Notes: a model not told the origin generated them from the letters alone. A stretch of DNA of 64,000 bases from Theropithecus gelada (GCF_003255815.1 NC_037673.1:155898937-155962936); one strand, 5' to 3'. Positions 1-10,425 are shown, counted from the stretch's first letter. Program-made: numbers and translations.

Positions 1-614
1 CTTTTCCTACCATAGTGTACCAATGTCATCCAATGTGAAAACCAAACAATATAGATACCATCAAGGTGGAAAAGAGAGATATGGTATCGCATTTTCCCAG
101 AGTGATGGCTTTCTCTAGAGGACCCAGTGCATGGTTGCCTATTTCAGTTTGATTTCCCACCAGTGGCTGCCCAGGAGTCCTGGCTTAGAAGTGGGGCCTC
201 CACAGAGAATAATGAGAGGCTGGTTACCGTCTTTCTTCAGTTCCCATATGGCCATGAGGGGAGATGCCAGAAAAACCAGGGAAAACCAAGAGATGACCAG
301 CTGCTGGTGATACATCTGTAAGAAGAGAGAGAAGCAGGGTGAAGAGAAGGAGGAAAAGAGAAGGAAGAGGAAGGAAAAAGAGAAGAAAGAATGTCAATAA
401 TTCTTGTTACCTTTGTGAACCATATACACATTCTAGCTACTTTTTAAAAAAAATAAAATCTTGATTCTCCCCTTTCTTCTCCATACTGTCAAGCAAATAC
501 TAAGTAAATTACAGGAGTTCTATGGCAGTCTCTGGGGGAAGAACATCACCAAATAGAGAACCGTAGGGTATTTGGGGCTCTGGAGCTGAAAGAGACCTAA
601 GGCAAGCCGTGTGA
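1..614. other. Non-coding stretch, nothing recognised
   Basis: I see no gene and no repeat I can name. A purine-rich GA tract lies at about 322-392. The short opposing open frames here (64 codons each) have no recognisable features and look like chance. Confidence 0.5.
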
Positions 615-770
615 TACAATCCTCTTATTTTTAAGATGAGAAACTTAAAGCTTAGAGAAGGAATGTGACTTTCTGGATCAACATCTAGCAGTTGTTTATT
701 TAGTGCTTACTACATAAAGAGCACTGGGCTAGAAGCGGTTGAGAGAGAAAAAAAGGGCTTACCTGGATCC
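615..770 (-). mobile_element. MIR SINE, antisense
   Basis: The GATGAGAAACTTAAAGCTTAGAGAAGG core followed by a GTGCTTACTACATAAAGAGCACTGGGCTAG-like segment is the reverse complement of the MIR core and 3' region. It is heavily diverged; edges are approximate. Confidence 0.6.
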
Positions 771-1054
771 CGCTTCCTAGGAGCAAATACTTTTACTCAA
801 TAAATATTTATTAAGTCAGTGTGTTAAATGCCTCCCTGCCAGCTGGGGAGATGAGCCACACATCTGTATCACTGCAGCACAAGGCAGTGTGTGCTGGGAC
901 CCCCAGAGCTGAAGGACTTGGGTTAGGGACAGGAAAGGTAACACAGAGGCGAACTTTCAAGGTCTGGCAATGATCTGGTCACCAGCCCTTGCTGGAGGGG
1001 TTTAGCTTCTTTTGTTCTCCAAGTCCAAAGATTACTCTCTCCCACATAGAGAAC

Positions 1055-1241
1055 CTAGTGCTTCTAAAATTTGAGTGACTATCAGGATAACCTGGAAGCA
1101 TTGCTACAACAGACAGCTGAGTCCCACCCCCAGAGTGTCTGATTCAGCAGGGATGAGGGCCTGAGAATATGCATTTCTAGAAAGTTTCCAGGTGAAGCAG
1201 ATGCCGCTGGCGCTGAGACCACACCTTGAGAACCACTGGTT
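1055..1241 (+). mobile_element. MER5A-type hAT-Charlie MITE
   Basis: The copy runs through CACCCCCAGAGTGTCTGATTCAG and GCATTTCTAGAAAGTTTCCAGGTGA to the terminal GAGAACCACTGG, which is the MER5A order. This is a non-autonomous hAT element about 190 bp long with no coding capacity. The left terminal repeat is decayed. Confidence 0.8.
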
Positions 1242-1659
1242 TAACCCATGTTCAGGGACCAGAATCTCTGCAAATCAAAGTGTTCATTGGGAAAAGACCA
1301 CAACATATTGATATATCCACCATGAAATAATGAAATGCATAATTTTGTGTTAAATCAGCCACCATCTGATAGAGAAACCAGTCTAGGTTAGTATCCAGGG
1401 TTTATGAAAATCTTCAGATTGCAACAATTACATGCCACTTACAAATGAGGTAGAGATGATTATTGAAACATTCTGAAACAACTCCATTCACCTTGCAGAG
1501 CACCCATGGTCTGGAGGAACACGGTTCTGAAACCACTGTTTTAAATTATATGAAGGGCAATGCTCAACTGTTTCAGCCAAATACCTTAAAAATGAGCATT
1601 CCTGGGTTGGGTGACTGAATATTGACAAATCACAGCTTTGTCAGAACTGCTGCTCACCC
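1242..1659. other. Non-coding stretch, nothing recognised
   Basis: No gene is seen. A second decayed hAT-like end may occur near 1525-1545 (GAAACCACTGTTTTAA), but I cannot trace an element to it. Confidence 0.4.
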
Positions 1660-1770
1660 TAGGGGGACCTTGCTATGTACTTTATTCCCTTATAAAGTTT
1701 GTGAGTGGCAGAGACAGGACTAGAAGTCAAGTCTTCTTGGACACTGCTCAGTGCTGTCACCGCAGCATGA
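1660..1770 (-). mobile_element. MIR fragment, antisense
   Basis: GAGTGGCAGAGACAGGACTAGAAG followed by a CTGCTCAGTGCTGTCAC-like stretch resembles the reversed first half of MIR. It is short and diverged. Confidence 0.45.
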
Positions 1771-1854
1771 AGTTTTAGGGGCATGGCTATCACTTCAGTC
1801 TAGGTTATGACTGTAGCAAAGTACTAGCTGGCACAGGGCACCAGTTGGTACATT

Positions 1855-2000
1855 CACAGGCTTGAAGTTAAACAGACACAGGCTTGAATTTTGGCCAAGT
1901 TACTCTCTGAGCTTCAGTCTCTTCATCTATAAAAAGGACATAATACTTATCTCAAAGGCTTGTTGGGAAAGGCAATAAGATAACATATTATAGAAGGCAA
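1855..2000 (+). mobile_element. MIR SINE, sense
   Basis: The order is CAAGTTACTCTCTGAGCTTCAGTCTCTTCATCTATAAAA, then ATAATACTTATCTCAAAGG, then TTGTTGGGAAAGGCAATAAGATAA. This is the MIR core and its downstream region in sense orientation. Confidence 0.75.
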
Positions 2001-2790
2001 CCAATAACATATTATCTTGAACCTAGAGGAAGAGGTGAGGGAACAATTTGGTATTTCTGTGTTTCATATATCATGGATAGTCAAAAAAGTCATTCCAGGC
2101 AGTAGGGAAATGCACACAGAGGTACCGCAATTACATGGGACTGTAAAACCCAGAGGCTGGCACACTGGAAGGGAAACAGTGGAGATTCCTGGTATCTCCT
2201 GGTGATTCCTTTATACCCACTTACGCTGAGGTTTTCCCACTAGCTGTGTGCCCAGCCCTTCCTCTGCATGCCTCAGATGCATTTGACAATCTCAGGTGAA
2301 CTGTATTTCAGGGTCAAGGGAACCCTGGCCATGGTTCTAAGAAACAACTCCCGTTTTAGTATCACCTACATTTGAAACCACAGAGCACTGTCCAGGAGAG
2401 GTGATGGTGACGGATCACCTCCTTTGGCTCTGGCCGATCAGCTGATACTAGGCAGCGCCATCCCTCAGCCCACATTTCCTCAGCATGGTCAGTTTGAGAG
2501 TCTTGAGGATTACAACAAACTTTTGTGTGTGCAATTTCATAGGTTTTCTAAATTCCTGAAACCCTTGCATGAAGGACAAAGGGACCCCACGTTACACACT
2601 CCTACTTCCTGGAGTATGCTAAGGGCTTCCCAACACTGGTGCCAACATCAGCATGCCAATGACACTTGGGTGGGCATCTCTTTTTCAAGTTTTATTTTGT
2701 TTGTTACCTTTAATTAGAAAAGGGAGTTATTATTAAAAAACAAAAAGATGTAGTCAGAGATGGCATGGGTGGCACATGCAAACAGCCCCA
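2001..2790. other. Non-coding stretch, nothing recognised
   Basis: There is no recognised repeat. A 97-codon open frame at 2424-2717 (+) shows no domain, no splice context and no signal peptide, so I do not call it a gene. Confidence 0.45.
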
Positions 2791-2980
2791 GTTTGAGGGC
2801 CAGGCAGACTTCTAGAACTGTCATCCCAGCTCTTCTACTTATTAGCTATGTGACTCTGGGTGAGTCACTTGGTCTCTTTAAGCCCCACACTCTTGATCTG
2901 TAAAATGGGCATGCTACTGTAGTAAGGAGTTACTAACATAATTCATGTAAAGTGTCATGGTGCCTAGATGAAGTCAGGAC
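2791..2980 (+). mobile_element. MIR SINE, sense
   Basis: CTTCTACTTATTAGCTATGTGACTCTGGGTGAGTCACTTGG followed by GATCTGTAAAATGGGCAT is the MIR core in sense orientation, well preserved for its age. Confidence 0.85.
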
Positions 2981-2984
2981 CCAC

Positions 2985-3175
2985 TATTTGCTCCCCTCCT
3001 CCCATAGCATTTACTACAATGGCAACAATACAGTCTCTTCTTTACTGTTTGTCTTCTCTGCCACACTGAGTGAACTCTCTTATGCCGTGGATCATGTCTA
3101 TCTTGTTTCACACTTTATCCCCAGAGTCCAGCATAGAGGGATTCCATGACTTATTAGTAGAATGAAGGAATGTAC
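2985..3175 (+). mobile_element. L2 LINE 3' end, sense
   Basis: The stretch has the L2 3'-end order: GTCTATCTTGTTTCACACTTTATCCCCAGAGTCCAGCA, then a tail with TTATTAGTAGAATGAAGGAATG. Only the last ~190 bp remain, non-coding. Confidence 0.7.
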
Positions 3176-4900
3176 GGAAATCGTACAACTTCAGACTCCA
3201 GTAAAACAAACTCTAAGAGGTTACCCACATTCCATCTAGTATCTTGAAATTCCTTGTTTGAAAAAGTGGGTCATCACCTGGGGGTTAGTAATGCCTTTGT
3301 TAAAATGGCATTGTTGTTGCACACAATTTTACCTGGGCAAGTATCAGACACCAGTACAGTAAAGGTTATTTTTTCCCCCTTCTCACAGATTTTAAAACTC
3401 TTCAGGAAGTAATAATAGCTTTTCATTTTTTAAGTGGGGCCAAAGTTAGTTAATCCACAAGAATGGGGAACCCAGCTATCAGTTTGGTTGACATCACAAC
3501 TGATGATCAAGACCATCACAAATATGGGAGCAAGTCTGATTTGTAACACTGTTATAAGATATAATTATGAATTCAATTACTTTAAGGAATGCATGAAAGG
3601 CTTTTTTAAAAGTTTCAATAGTAAGGCAGGCACCACTCACTTTAGCTCTATACAATCCTTTCACTGACGGGCATTAATATTTAGGAATATACTTTTATAC
3701 ATCAATACATACCATTTCAAAATAAGATAAAACAAACATTTCCATAAAATATGCATACACACAGATCTTGCTATACAGTTATTATTAGTTGGCTTTTAAA
3801 ATGGACACTGTACATCAGACCCCAAAGTACTAAGTTTTCACTAATGTTCCAGCATGTGACTCATCAGGGATGCTTCCAGGAATCCATCAACTGCCTGCTG
3901 CCAGGTGCTGGGGTAGCACACTAACGGTTTCTACACCTGGACAACTGCAGGCCCACAGTGAGGGGAGGGAGGAAGGGGCTTGGGAAGTGCTTACCTTGCT
4001 CTGGGCAGGATGTAGAGTCCAATGGCCCTGAAACAGATGTTGTTTCTTCTGCTGCTGTTGCTGCTACTGGAGCTTATATACTCTACTCCTTTCTGATGGA
4101 AACTTAAACTAGAAACTGACTTGTTGCAACATTATAAACAACTCTCAAAACCTTCTGGGGGAATTTCAAGAAGTTCCTTTTTTGTCTGTCTCTCTGTATG
4201 TGTATCAATAACGAGGAGACATCAAAATCCCAGGTAATGAACTAAGAGGAAATGACTTTTGGGTGGGGAAAAAGGAAGGAGATGGAGATGCTAATTTCTT
4301 TGGGTTTACATCATGGCCAAGGTGCTTAGAGACAACACTAGGCAGCCTCCCTGGGTTCCACAGATCGAGGAAGAAGGAAGGCCAAGGGGCGGTCAGATGG
4401 GAGGCTGAGTTCTTGTCAGGATGGAGCAACTGTATGCCCAAGGGCTTAAAAGCAAAATCCTGGTTCTTCCCAAGTTGGAGAGGATGAGATAAAGGGCAAA
4501 GGGTTTAGTACATCTGGGGCACCTTCCTCCACATTAGTCCTTTAATTTCAGAAACATACTATTTACCACCCATCTTGGCTCCATGCACCTCTGCCCACAT
4601 TCCCCGAGTGGGAACACACGCGTGCACACACACACCCATGCACATTCATACAGACACAACCCCGGGGAGATGATGAAACTGGGTATACCACTAATAAGAC
4701 TCAAATATGTGCACATCCTGTGCTCATAGGTACTCGCTCATAGGGGCGGATGGGAGCAGAAAGTGAAATACCCTCAGGGAGGCATACAGACAACCACACT
4801 CAAGGCACCCCTCTTGGGCACCCAGACTACATCCTCATTTCATTTGCACACAAATCTATGACCCTAGGGGCTCCACGCAGATGCACAGGAATAGTGGAAT
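3176..4900. other. Non-coding stretch, nothing recognised
   Basis: No gene or nameable repeat is seen over about 1.7 kb. There is a short GCT-rich run at about 4045-4065 and a degenerate CA-rich tract at about 4615-4660. The open frames here (60-99 codons) overlap on opposite strands and look random. Confidence 0.45.
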
Positions 4901-4969
4901 AAAGATATCTCTTGTGGTGGAATTTCAAGTTGCTAAGAGGTATGCAAAAGTGTACACCGGTGTGGACCC

Positions 4970-5420
4970 CCCCCCATCCCCCGCCCAGTCTGCACGTGAA
5001 CAGGAACACGTACCTGCACGTATACAGGTACACGCAGACAGATGCGGGCGATCCCCAGAGCCGCCGACAGAGGTCGCTACGAGACGGTACCCGCGTCCCG
5101 GAGTCCCCCCGCGCCCTGGAGTCCACCCGCGCGGGTCCACTTCTCCATCCCTGCTTTCGACCCCGGCCCCTGCAGCGGGGGAAGTTCCTGGGGCGGTGAC
5201 TGGGACCAGGCCGGGTTTTAGGCGGGCGCAGATTTCCGGGCTAACTTTCCTCGCCGTCTCAGCGCGGGGAGGGGGAAATGGGAAACCCGGCGAGAGCGGC
5301 GGAGCTTCCCAGCCGCACACTTCCTCCATCCAGCCGTTTGTCTCGCCGGGGAGGGCCCTGGCAGCCAAGCCGGCATTCCCACTGGTTATCCGACCTTGTG
5401 CTCTTGCGGGGGGTGGAGAC
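4970..5420. promoter_or_regulatory. CpG island, candidate promoter
   Basis: I count about 43 CpG dinucleotides between 4981 and 5410, roughly ten per 100 bp. Nearly all of the surrounding non-Alu sequence is CpG-depleted. GC boxes occur at about 5190 (GGGGCGGTG) and 5221 (GGCGGGCGC); ETS-like cores occur at about 5236 (TTTCCGGG) and 5321 (ACTTCCTCC). No TATA box is seen. Islands like this in primates usually mark promoters or first exons. Direction is unresolved: a good acceptor/donor pair follows on the + strand (5468-5553), and a consensus donor GGAG|GTAAGG on the - strand ends an exon candidate at 5426. Two opposing open frames of 229 codons (4881-5570, +) and 252 codons (4925-5683, -) cross the island. 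Low stop density in GC-rich DNA explains them better than coding does, and neither resembles a known protein. The island is not part of any repeat I recognise. Confidence 0.7.
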
Positions 5421-5467
5421 CTTACCTCCAGCTCAGAGTGCCTCCTCCCATCCCCTGTGTTCTCTAG

Positions 5468-5553
5468 GCCTCCCCAGACTTTGCCTTTTAGCCTTCCAGT
5501 GAAACAAGTTCTGTATCCAAGATATACAATTAAGTGGACAAAGCAGATTGCAG
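5468..5553 (+). other. Candidate spliced exon downstream of CpG island
   Basis: The 86-nt segment is preceded by a pyrimidine-rich tract ending TGTGTTCTCTAG (acceptor AG at 5466-5467). It is followed by GCAG|GTATGT (donor GT at 5554-5555). One frame stays open through it, in phase with the 229-codon frame crossing the CpG island, while the first frame has an early TAG. It could be the second exon of a + strand transcript started in the island, coding or not. No protein family is recognised. Splice-like signals of this quality also occur by chance, so this is a hypothesis only. Confidence 0.3.
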
Positions 5554-5578
5554 GTATGTTGTTTGTATGATACCATTT

Positions 5579-5613
5579 GTGGGGTGTGCGTGTGTGTGTA
5601 TGTGTGTAAGTGC
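5579..5613 (+). repeat. Imperfect (TG)n tract
   Basis: The GTGGGGTGTGCGTGTGTGTGTATGTGTGTAAG run is a short interrupted TG dinucleotide repeat. Read on the - strand it gives the Thr-His run in the antisense open frame, another sign that the frame is non-coding. Confidence 0.8.
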
Positions 5614-5619
5614 ACCTGC

Positions 5620-6080
5620 ACTTTTCACAACTGGTATCTCTGTGGCATATGTAACAACTGAGGGAGGGGCTTCTTGTAAACATGTATTAATTTCCTTCCA
5701 TCCATCACTGAAGTGTACTGAACAGAAAACTTTATATGAAATTGACGTGAAGTAGTTTCACTAATTTATTTACAGTGGCTGCACCACTACAGATGAGTCC
5801 TTGTGTCCCCCCATAAATAAATACATGTATAAAATAAGACAAATAAGGTTCAAAATGACACAAATATTTTATTCATGTGTTCATAAAAGCACCTTCAAAA
5901 TTAAAAAACAAAAAAACAAAACCGTAACGTAAAGTCTCAGTAAAAATCCAGCGCCAGTTATGCAAAAGAAGCTTCAAAGTATGCTGTGATCCTCCCTTTC
6001 CCGCTCAGATTGCAGCCCAAGGGCTAGTCCTATATGAAAGGGCCCCCCGTGTTCACCTCCACCAGGGACAAGTAATAGGG
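5620..6080. other. Non-coding stretch, AT-rich
   Basis: No gene is seen. The stretch contains an AT-rich segment with ATAAATAAATACATG at about 5815-5830 and an A-rich, C-interrupted run near 5903-5925. Confidence 0.4.
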
Positions 6081-6084
6081 TTTT

Positions 6085-6270
6085 AAGAGGATAGGCTCTG
6101 GAGTTAGAGAGCTGGGTATTCACACCTGCAAGTTACTTACCTTCGTTAAGCCTCAGTTCCTCACATCTGTAAAATCGGGTTAATAATAGTGCCTGATCTT
6201 AGGACTGGTGTGAAGATTAATGAGATATGATGGGATGCAGTTAAAGTAACATCCTGGCTGAATGTTTAAT
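6085..6270 (+). mobile_element. MIR SINE, sense
   Basis: The order is GGCTCTGGAGTTAGAGAGCTGGG, AAGTTACTTACC, GCCTCAGTTCCTCACATCTGTAAAAT, TAATAATAGTGCCTG and GAAGATTAATGAGATA. This covers most of MIR in sense orientation. Confidence 0.88.
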
Positions 6271-6589
6271 GAATGGCTGCTTGCACTTATTTATTTTGTT
6301 ATCCTGTCGTGTCCCAGAAAGTCTTTTGGTAGCTCACAAGGGGACATCAAAGATGACAAAGAGGAGTGGAAGAAGACAGAATCAATGTGAGGAGCCTGGA
6401 ACAGGGCTCTGAATTGTCCTCCCACAATGAAATCACTTGGCTAGAGCTGAGCCACGAATTTGACTCTGAGCATCTAGGATGAAAAAGAAGAACTGGCACC
6501 TATGCCATCTCTGCCCCTCGGGACTGACTACTTTGGTAAGTCCAGTTCACCCACAGAGGAAGTAGTTCTTGTACTTTCTCTGCATATAA
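6271..6589. other. Non-coding stretch, nothing recognised
   Basis: No gene and no recognisable repeat are seen in these 320 bases. Confidence 0.4.
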
Positions 6590-6745
6590 TAACAAAATTC
6601 AGGTTCTTGGGGCTGATGCTTGGGGATTGTGATTTAGATCTGGGATTGGGCTCAGGAACCTGCATTTTAACAGTGGAGGTTCTAATGTGGTCACTGGCAG
6701 GTTGTTCTAATGTGGAGGCCACAGCCCACTCTCTGAGACAGGCTG
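6590..6745 (+). mobile_element. hAT-Charlie MITE remnant (MER5-like)
   Basis: GGGCTCAGGAACCTGCATTTTAAC followed by TCTAATGTGGTCACTGGCAGG resembles the second half of a MER5-class element. Terminal repeats are not clear. The family is uncertain. Confidence 0.4.
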
Positions 6746-7139
6746 TATACTTGTGTTCCATTGCCTGGAGATACAACCTATGCTTCACTCATCTCTGGAC
6801 ACCCTGCACAGCCAGCCAGCGTTCTGGTAATAACAGCTGAATGCCCATTGACCTGATTTTGGAGAAGAGGTTTATTAACATGTCCCACTTCACAATCCAG
6901 ACCGTGATCCCAGGCAAAATGAACCGATACCCATAAGCTTTCTATGGCTTACCCTATGGACGAGGAAGGTCTACTGACAGAGGGCATGCTGAGTTGCAAG
7001 GTTAATGTGACTGATGATTAAGCTGTGAGATGGAGGAAACCCCCTAAAAACCAAAAATAACTTCAAGAATTTTTTTGGCCACAAAAACGTATTTTCTCCT
7101 AGAAGAATGCTTTGATCATCTAGTACACATTTCAAATAA
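6746..7139. other. Non-coding stretch, nothing recognised
   Basis: No gene and no recognisable repeat are seen in this interval. Confidence 0.4.
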
Positions 7140-7470
7140 AGGAGAAGCCATGTGTACTTATAACAATTAAAATGTTTAGAAGATTACGTAAGCAATACCT
7201 GCATGCATCCTACTGTAAAAACTTCAAACAATACAAATATACATAGCATACAATGTCGAAGCCCTGATTCCTGTGGCTTCCAGAGGTTACCATTGCCAGC
7301 ATTCCTGCAGAGCTTCTCAATGCTTCTCTATGTATTTATATCTATCTGGCTGTATAAATGGGATCATACTGTACATATTGTTCGGCAAATTGCTCTTTTC
7401 TTGCAACAGTCTATTTTGTATTCAGTCACTTGCGGTGACTTCCTAGAGGTCACTTGAACAGATTTCACAT
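7140..7470 (-). mobile_element. Old LINE 3'UTR-like sequence
   Basis: The series TAAATGGGATCATACTGTACATATTGTTCGGCAAATTGCTCTTTTCTTGCAAC resembles the antisense 3' region of old L1-type elements. An 84-codon open frame at 7203-7457 lies inside it and is not a gene. The family and edges are uncertain. Confidence 0.4.
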
Positions 7471-7759
7471 CTACATCAATTAGGTTGCCCTGGGTGTAGT
7501 TTTCCAAGGAGCTCTGCAGTTCCAGGCATCAATCCACTAAGAATTGATGACATCTGGAATAAGAAAGGTCTATCTTTTCCTGTTTATGTCTCTTAGGAGC
7601 AAATAATTTGCCCTACAAGCTCCCACAGCCTTTTCATGGTCTTGCTTATCACCTGTATACCACTCCCTGACAAGGAGAATGGGTTATTACAAGGAAAATG
7701 ATAGACAAGGCAGGTTTGCCCTACTAGGTGGAAAGTGGTAGGCCATTGAGAGTCATGAA

Positions 7760-8395
7760 ATCACCCTCACAGGGTTGACAAGAATTGCATGCTGGGTTCT
7801 GGAGAGAAATATAGTTATAATTAAGCATTAATTAGGCTGCACGTTGGCCCACTTCCTTGTTGCTCAAAGTCACGTAGCACTAGATCCTGACCATTTGCAT
7901 CTGCATTATTCCTATAGATAGGATTTCTGACATTAGGGTAATAAGATTTTGTAGGAATTGATTTGTATCCCTATTGTTCCTTTAGATGGGATCTCTGACA
8001 TTACAATCATAACGCTTTTGTTTAAGAATCACTTAAGTTGTTTTTCAGGTCCCCAATTCTACCCCGTTTCAGTTTGAAAACCCCCACAAAGAAAGAGGAT
8101 CAGCCTGAAAATACAGCTTCACCCTGTCCCATGACTTCACCCTGAACTCTTCAACCAATCAACCATCTCCAACACATCGGCCCACTCCCAAACTCTTGAA
8201 AACCCTATCACCAAATGCCACAAGGAGATAGATTTAAGGTTTCTTCCTGTCTCCTCATTCAGTGACCCTACGATGAAACCTCTTTCTTGCTGCAACCTGG
8301 CCTCTCGGCGTATTGACTTGCAGTGTGCAATGGGCAATGAACCTATTATGGATACAGTCATATGTGTCTGTTAGGTGAGCCCAAGTGATTTGTGC
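7760..8395 (+). mobile_element. ERV1-like solo LTR, unassigned
   Basis: The segment ends with an R/U5-like part. It reads CAACCAATCAACCATCTCC, then CACTCCCAAACTCTTGAAAACCC, then a decayed polyadenylation region (ACGATGAAACCTCTTTCTTGCTGC) and CAATGGGCAATGAACC. This layout is typical of ERV1 LTRs. A 68-bp-offset imperfect tandem duplication lies at about 7901-8034. The left edge is a guess and no internal retroviral sequence follows. Confidence 0.5.
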
Positions 8396-8589
8396 GGCCA
8401 GTGAAGTGCAGAAATAGGGCAATTGTGTGGATAATGAAAACTAAGGCTTTTTCCCCCAAATGGTCAGTTGCTTTTGAAGGGATACTTCTAGCCTAGGGGT
8501 ATGGGAAGTAGCTTCTACCTCCTGCCTCATAGATACACGCTGTTACCAAAAAAAGAGTGTAAGTGTTACAGCAGATAGCTAGTCAGACA

Positions 8590-9540
8590 TGAGCAGGGCA
8601 GAAGAGGGTCCCCCCTGTCTCCCCACCCACCACCACCAGGAATGTCAGGCAACCATCAGGTGAGGGTCAGATGGTTATTAAACGGTCTCGCTAAAATAGT
8701 AATTGGTCACAGCTGGTACCAGGGAAAGGCAGTCTCCCAATAGATAGAACACCTGAAGTTGGTGATCAGCAGCTTCCCGATAAGATCTTAGGAGTTGGGC
8801 GAACAAGCTCAAGCATGCGCACTAGGAGGGAAAATGGTTGCATCTAACTGGTGTATGAGCTTCTAAGAACACTCAACTGGTAAGGGAAGAATGCCTCAAG
8901 TGAACATGTGTACAATTTCAGTAAACATACTGTGTATGTGGCCCCTCCCAAGCGCTGGCAGGCCACTGTGCATGTGCGCAGCCCACCCCAAGAGAAGAAT
9001 CAGGGCAGAAGGGAGAAGGGAGGCTTCACCCCAGAAGCATGCCAGCATATGCAACCCCAAATCAAAGGTTAAACCACACACCTGAATCTCTCAAGTCCCC
9101 CTCCGTCTTCCAAGTGTACTTCTTTCTGTTCCTGCTCTAAAACTTTTTTTTTTAACTTTTTTTTGAGACGGAGTTGCACTGTCACCCAGGCTGGAGTGCA
9201 GTGGTGTGATCTCAGCTCACTGCAACCTCTGCCTCCTGAGTTCAAGCCATTCTCCTGCCTTAGCCTCCTGAGTAGCTGAGATTACAGCCACCATGCCCGG
9301 CTAATTTTTGTATTTTTAATAGAAATGGGGTCTCACCAGGTTGGCCAGGGTGTTCTCAAACTCCTGACCTCAGTGATCCACCCGCCTTGGCCTCCTTCAA
9401 AGTGCTGGGATTATAGGCGTGAGCCACCGTGTCCGGCCTCCTGCTCTAAAACTTTCTAAATAAATTTTCACTCCTGCTCTAAAACTTGCCTGGGTCTCTC
9501 ACTCTGTCTTAAGCCCTTTGGTCAAATTCTTTCTTCCGAG
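8590..9540 (+). mobile_element. Outer ERV1-like LTR, 5' part
   Basis: This LTR-like sequence has a polyadenylation region AAATAAATTTTCACTCCTGC at about 9457 and a pyrimidine-rich U5 ending TTCTTTCTTCCGAG at 9540. It is interrupted by an antisense Alu at 9146-9438 and by a second LTR at 9541-10333. The outer sequence resumes at 10334 with GAGGAGGCAAGAATTGAGG. Its start near 8590 is approximate and the family is not assigned. Confidence 0.6.
9146..9438 (-). mobile_element. Alu, antisense, inserted in the outer LTR
   Basis: A full-length Alu reads from its T-rich tail through TTGAGACGGAGTTGCACTGTCACCC to CCGTGTCCGGCC. A perfect 16-bp target duplication (TCCTGCTCTAAAACTT) flanks it at 9130-9145 and 9439-9454, so the insertion is precise and younger than the LTR. 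Confidence 0.95.
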
Positions 9541-10333
9541 TAACAGGGACAGGAGACAGAGAAATTCTAGGAGAAAAGGGTGGGGGTCTTTGGCAAAGAC
9601 CCACCCTCAAGCCTGGTGCCGCCGACCAAAGTGAGAACGTGTATTCCTGTTTTCCCATTCCAATGTTGCCGTTTCCCAAACCACCTGTGGTCCACCCCGC
9701 CCCCACATCCTGCACCCATAAAAACCCCAGGCTCCACTGGCTGAGAGCAGAGAAGGGGAGGAGAGAAGAAGCAGCTGAATGCTGGAAAAAAGCAGTTTGA
9801 CTTTAGAGGGATGATTTGACGGTGGGACTTCAGGGGAAGAATACCTTCCGGGTCCCTCCCCTTTCCGCCTCCCCTTCCTGCGGAGAGCCACTTCCATCGG
9901 CAATGAAATCGTCCACATTCACCACCTTTCAATTCGTTCGTTTATGCAACCTGATTTTTCCTGAACGAGATCTCAGGTGCCATGGATGAGGATGCTAAAG
10001 GCTGTTACATTGACCCTCTGCCCTTGCAAAAAGGCAGAGGGTTCACTGAGTTGTTAAACACTTAATCCATCCATGGACAGCAAAGCTAAAAAAAGTGCAC
10101 TGTAACATATGCCCTCTGGGGCTCCAGGGGTCATGGGTACTCCACCCTAGATGCTGCTGTGGGGCCTGCACAGAGTTTTGGTCCTGCCGGTGCCCAAAAG
10201 CATTTGCTCTGGCTCCTGCACCTGCTCACCTGTGTGCTCCCTGTCCCATGAGGGATTGAGAGCTGTGGGCCGAGTAAGCGAGGCACTCCTGTCACGAGGA
10301 CTATGAAGGGGTCAAGGAAAACCTCATGTTTCA
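9541..10333 (+). mobile_element. Inner ERV1-like LTR (copy A), nested in outer LTR
   Basis: The 793-bp LTR carries a TATA-like ACCCATAAAAACCCC at 9715-9729 and a decayed polyadenylation site at about 9901 (GCAATGAAATCG). An LTR of the same family, inverted, lies at 17431-18233 and keeps an intact AATAAA at that point. Flanks are CGAG (9537-9540) and TGAG (10334-10337), consistent with a 4-bp target duplication in which a CpG later decayed. The first base pair after the flank reads TA, likely from TG. The 121- and 103-codon antisense open frames here are incidental. Confidence 0.7.
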
Positions 10334-10425
10334 TGAGGAGGCAAGAATTGAGGTTAGTTCACCACCACTAACATAGTTTGGTGCCACGTGATTTTGGTGC
10401 CACGTGACTTGGATACATTCCCTAG
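10334..10425 (+). mobile_element. Outer ERV1-like LTR, resumed
   Basis: TGAGGAGGCAAGAATTGAGG continues the outer LTR across the nested copy. A 15-bp unit containing CACGTG (TTTGGTGCCACGTGA) occurs twice, at 10377-10391 and 10393-10407. Where the LTR ends and leader sequence might start is unclear. Confidence 0.5.

Noticed and set aside
9567..9932. 121-codon open frame (-)
   Set aside because: It lies antisense inside an LTR whose second copy (17431-18233) does not keep an equivalent frame.
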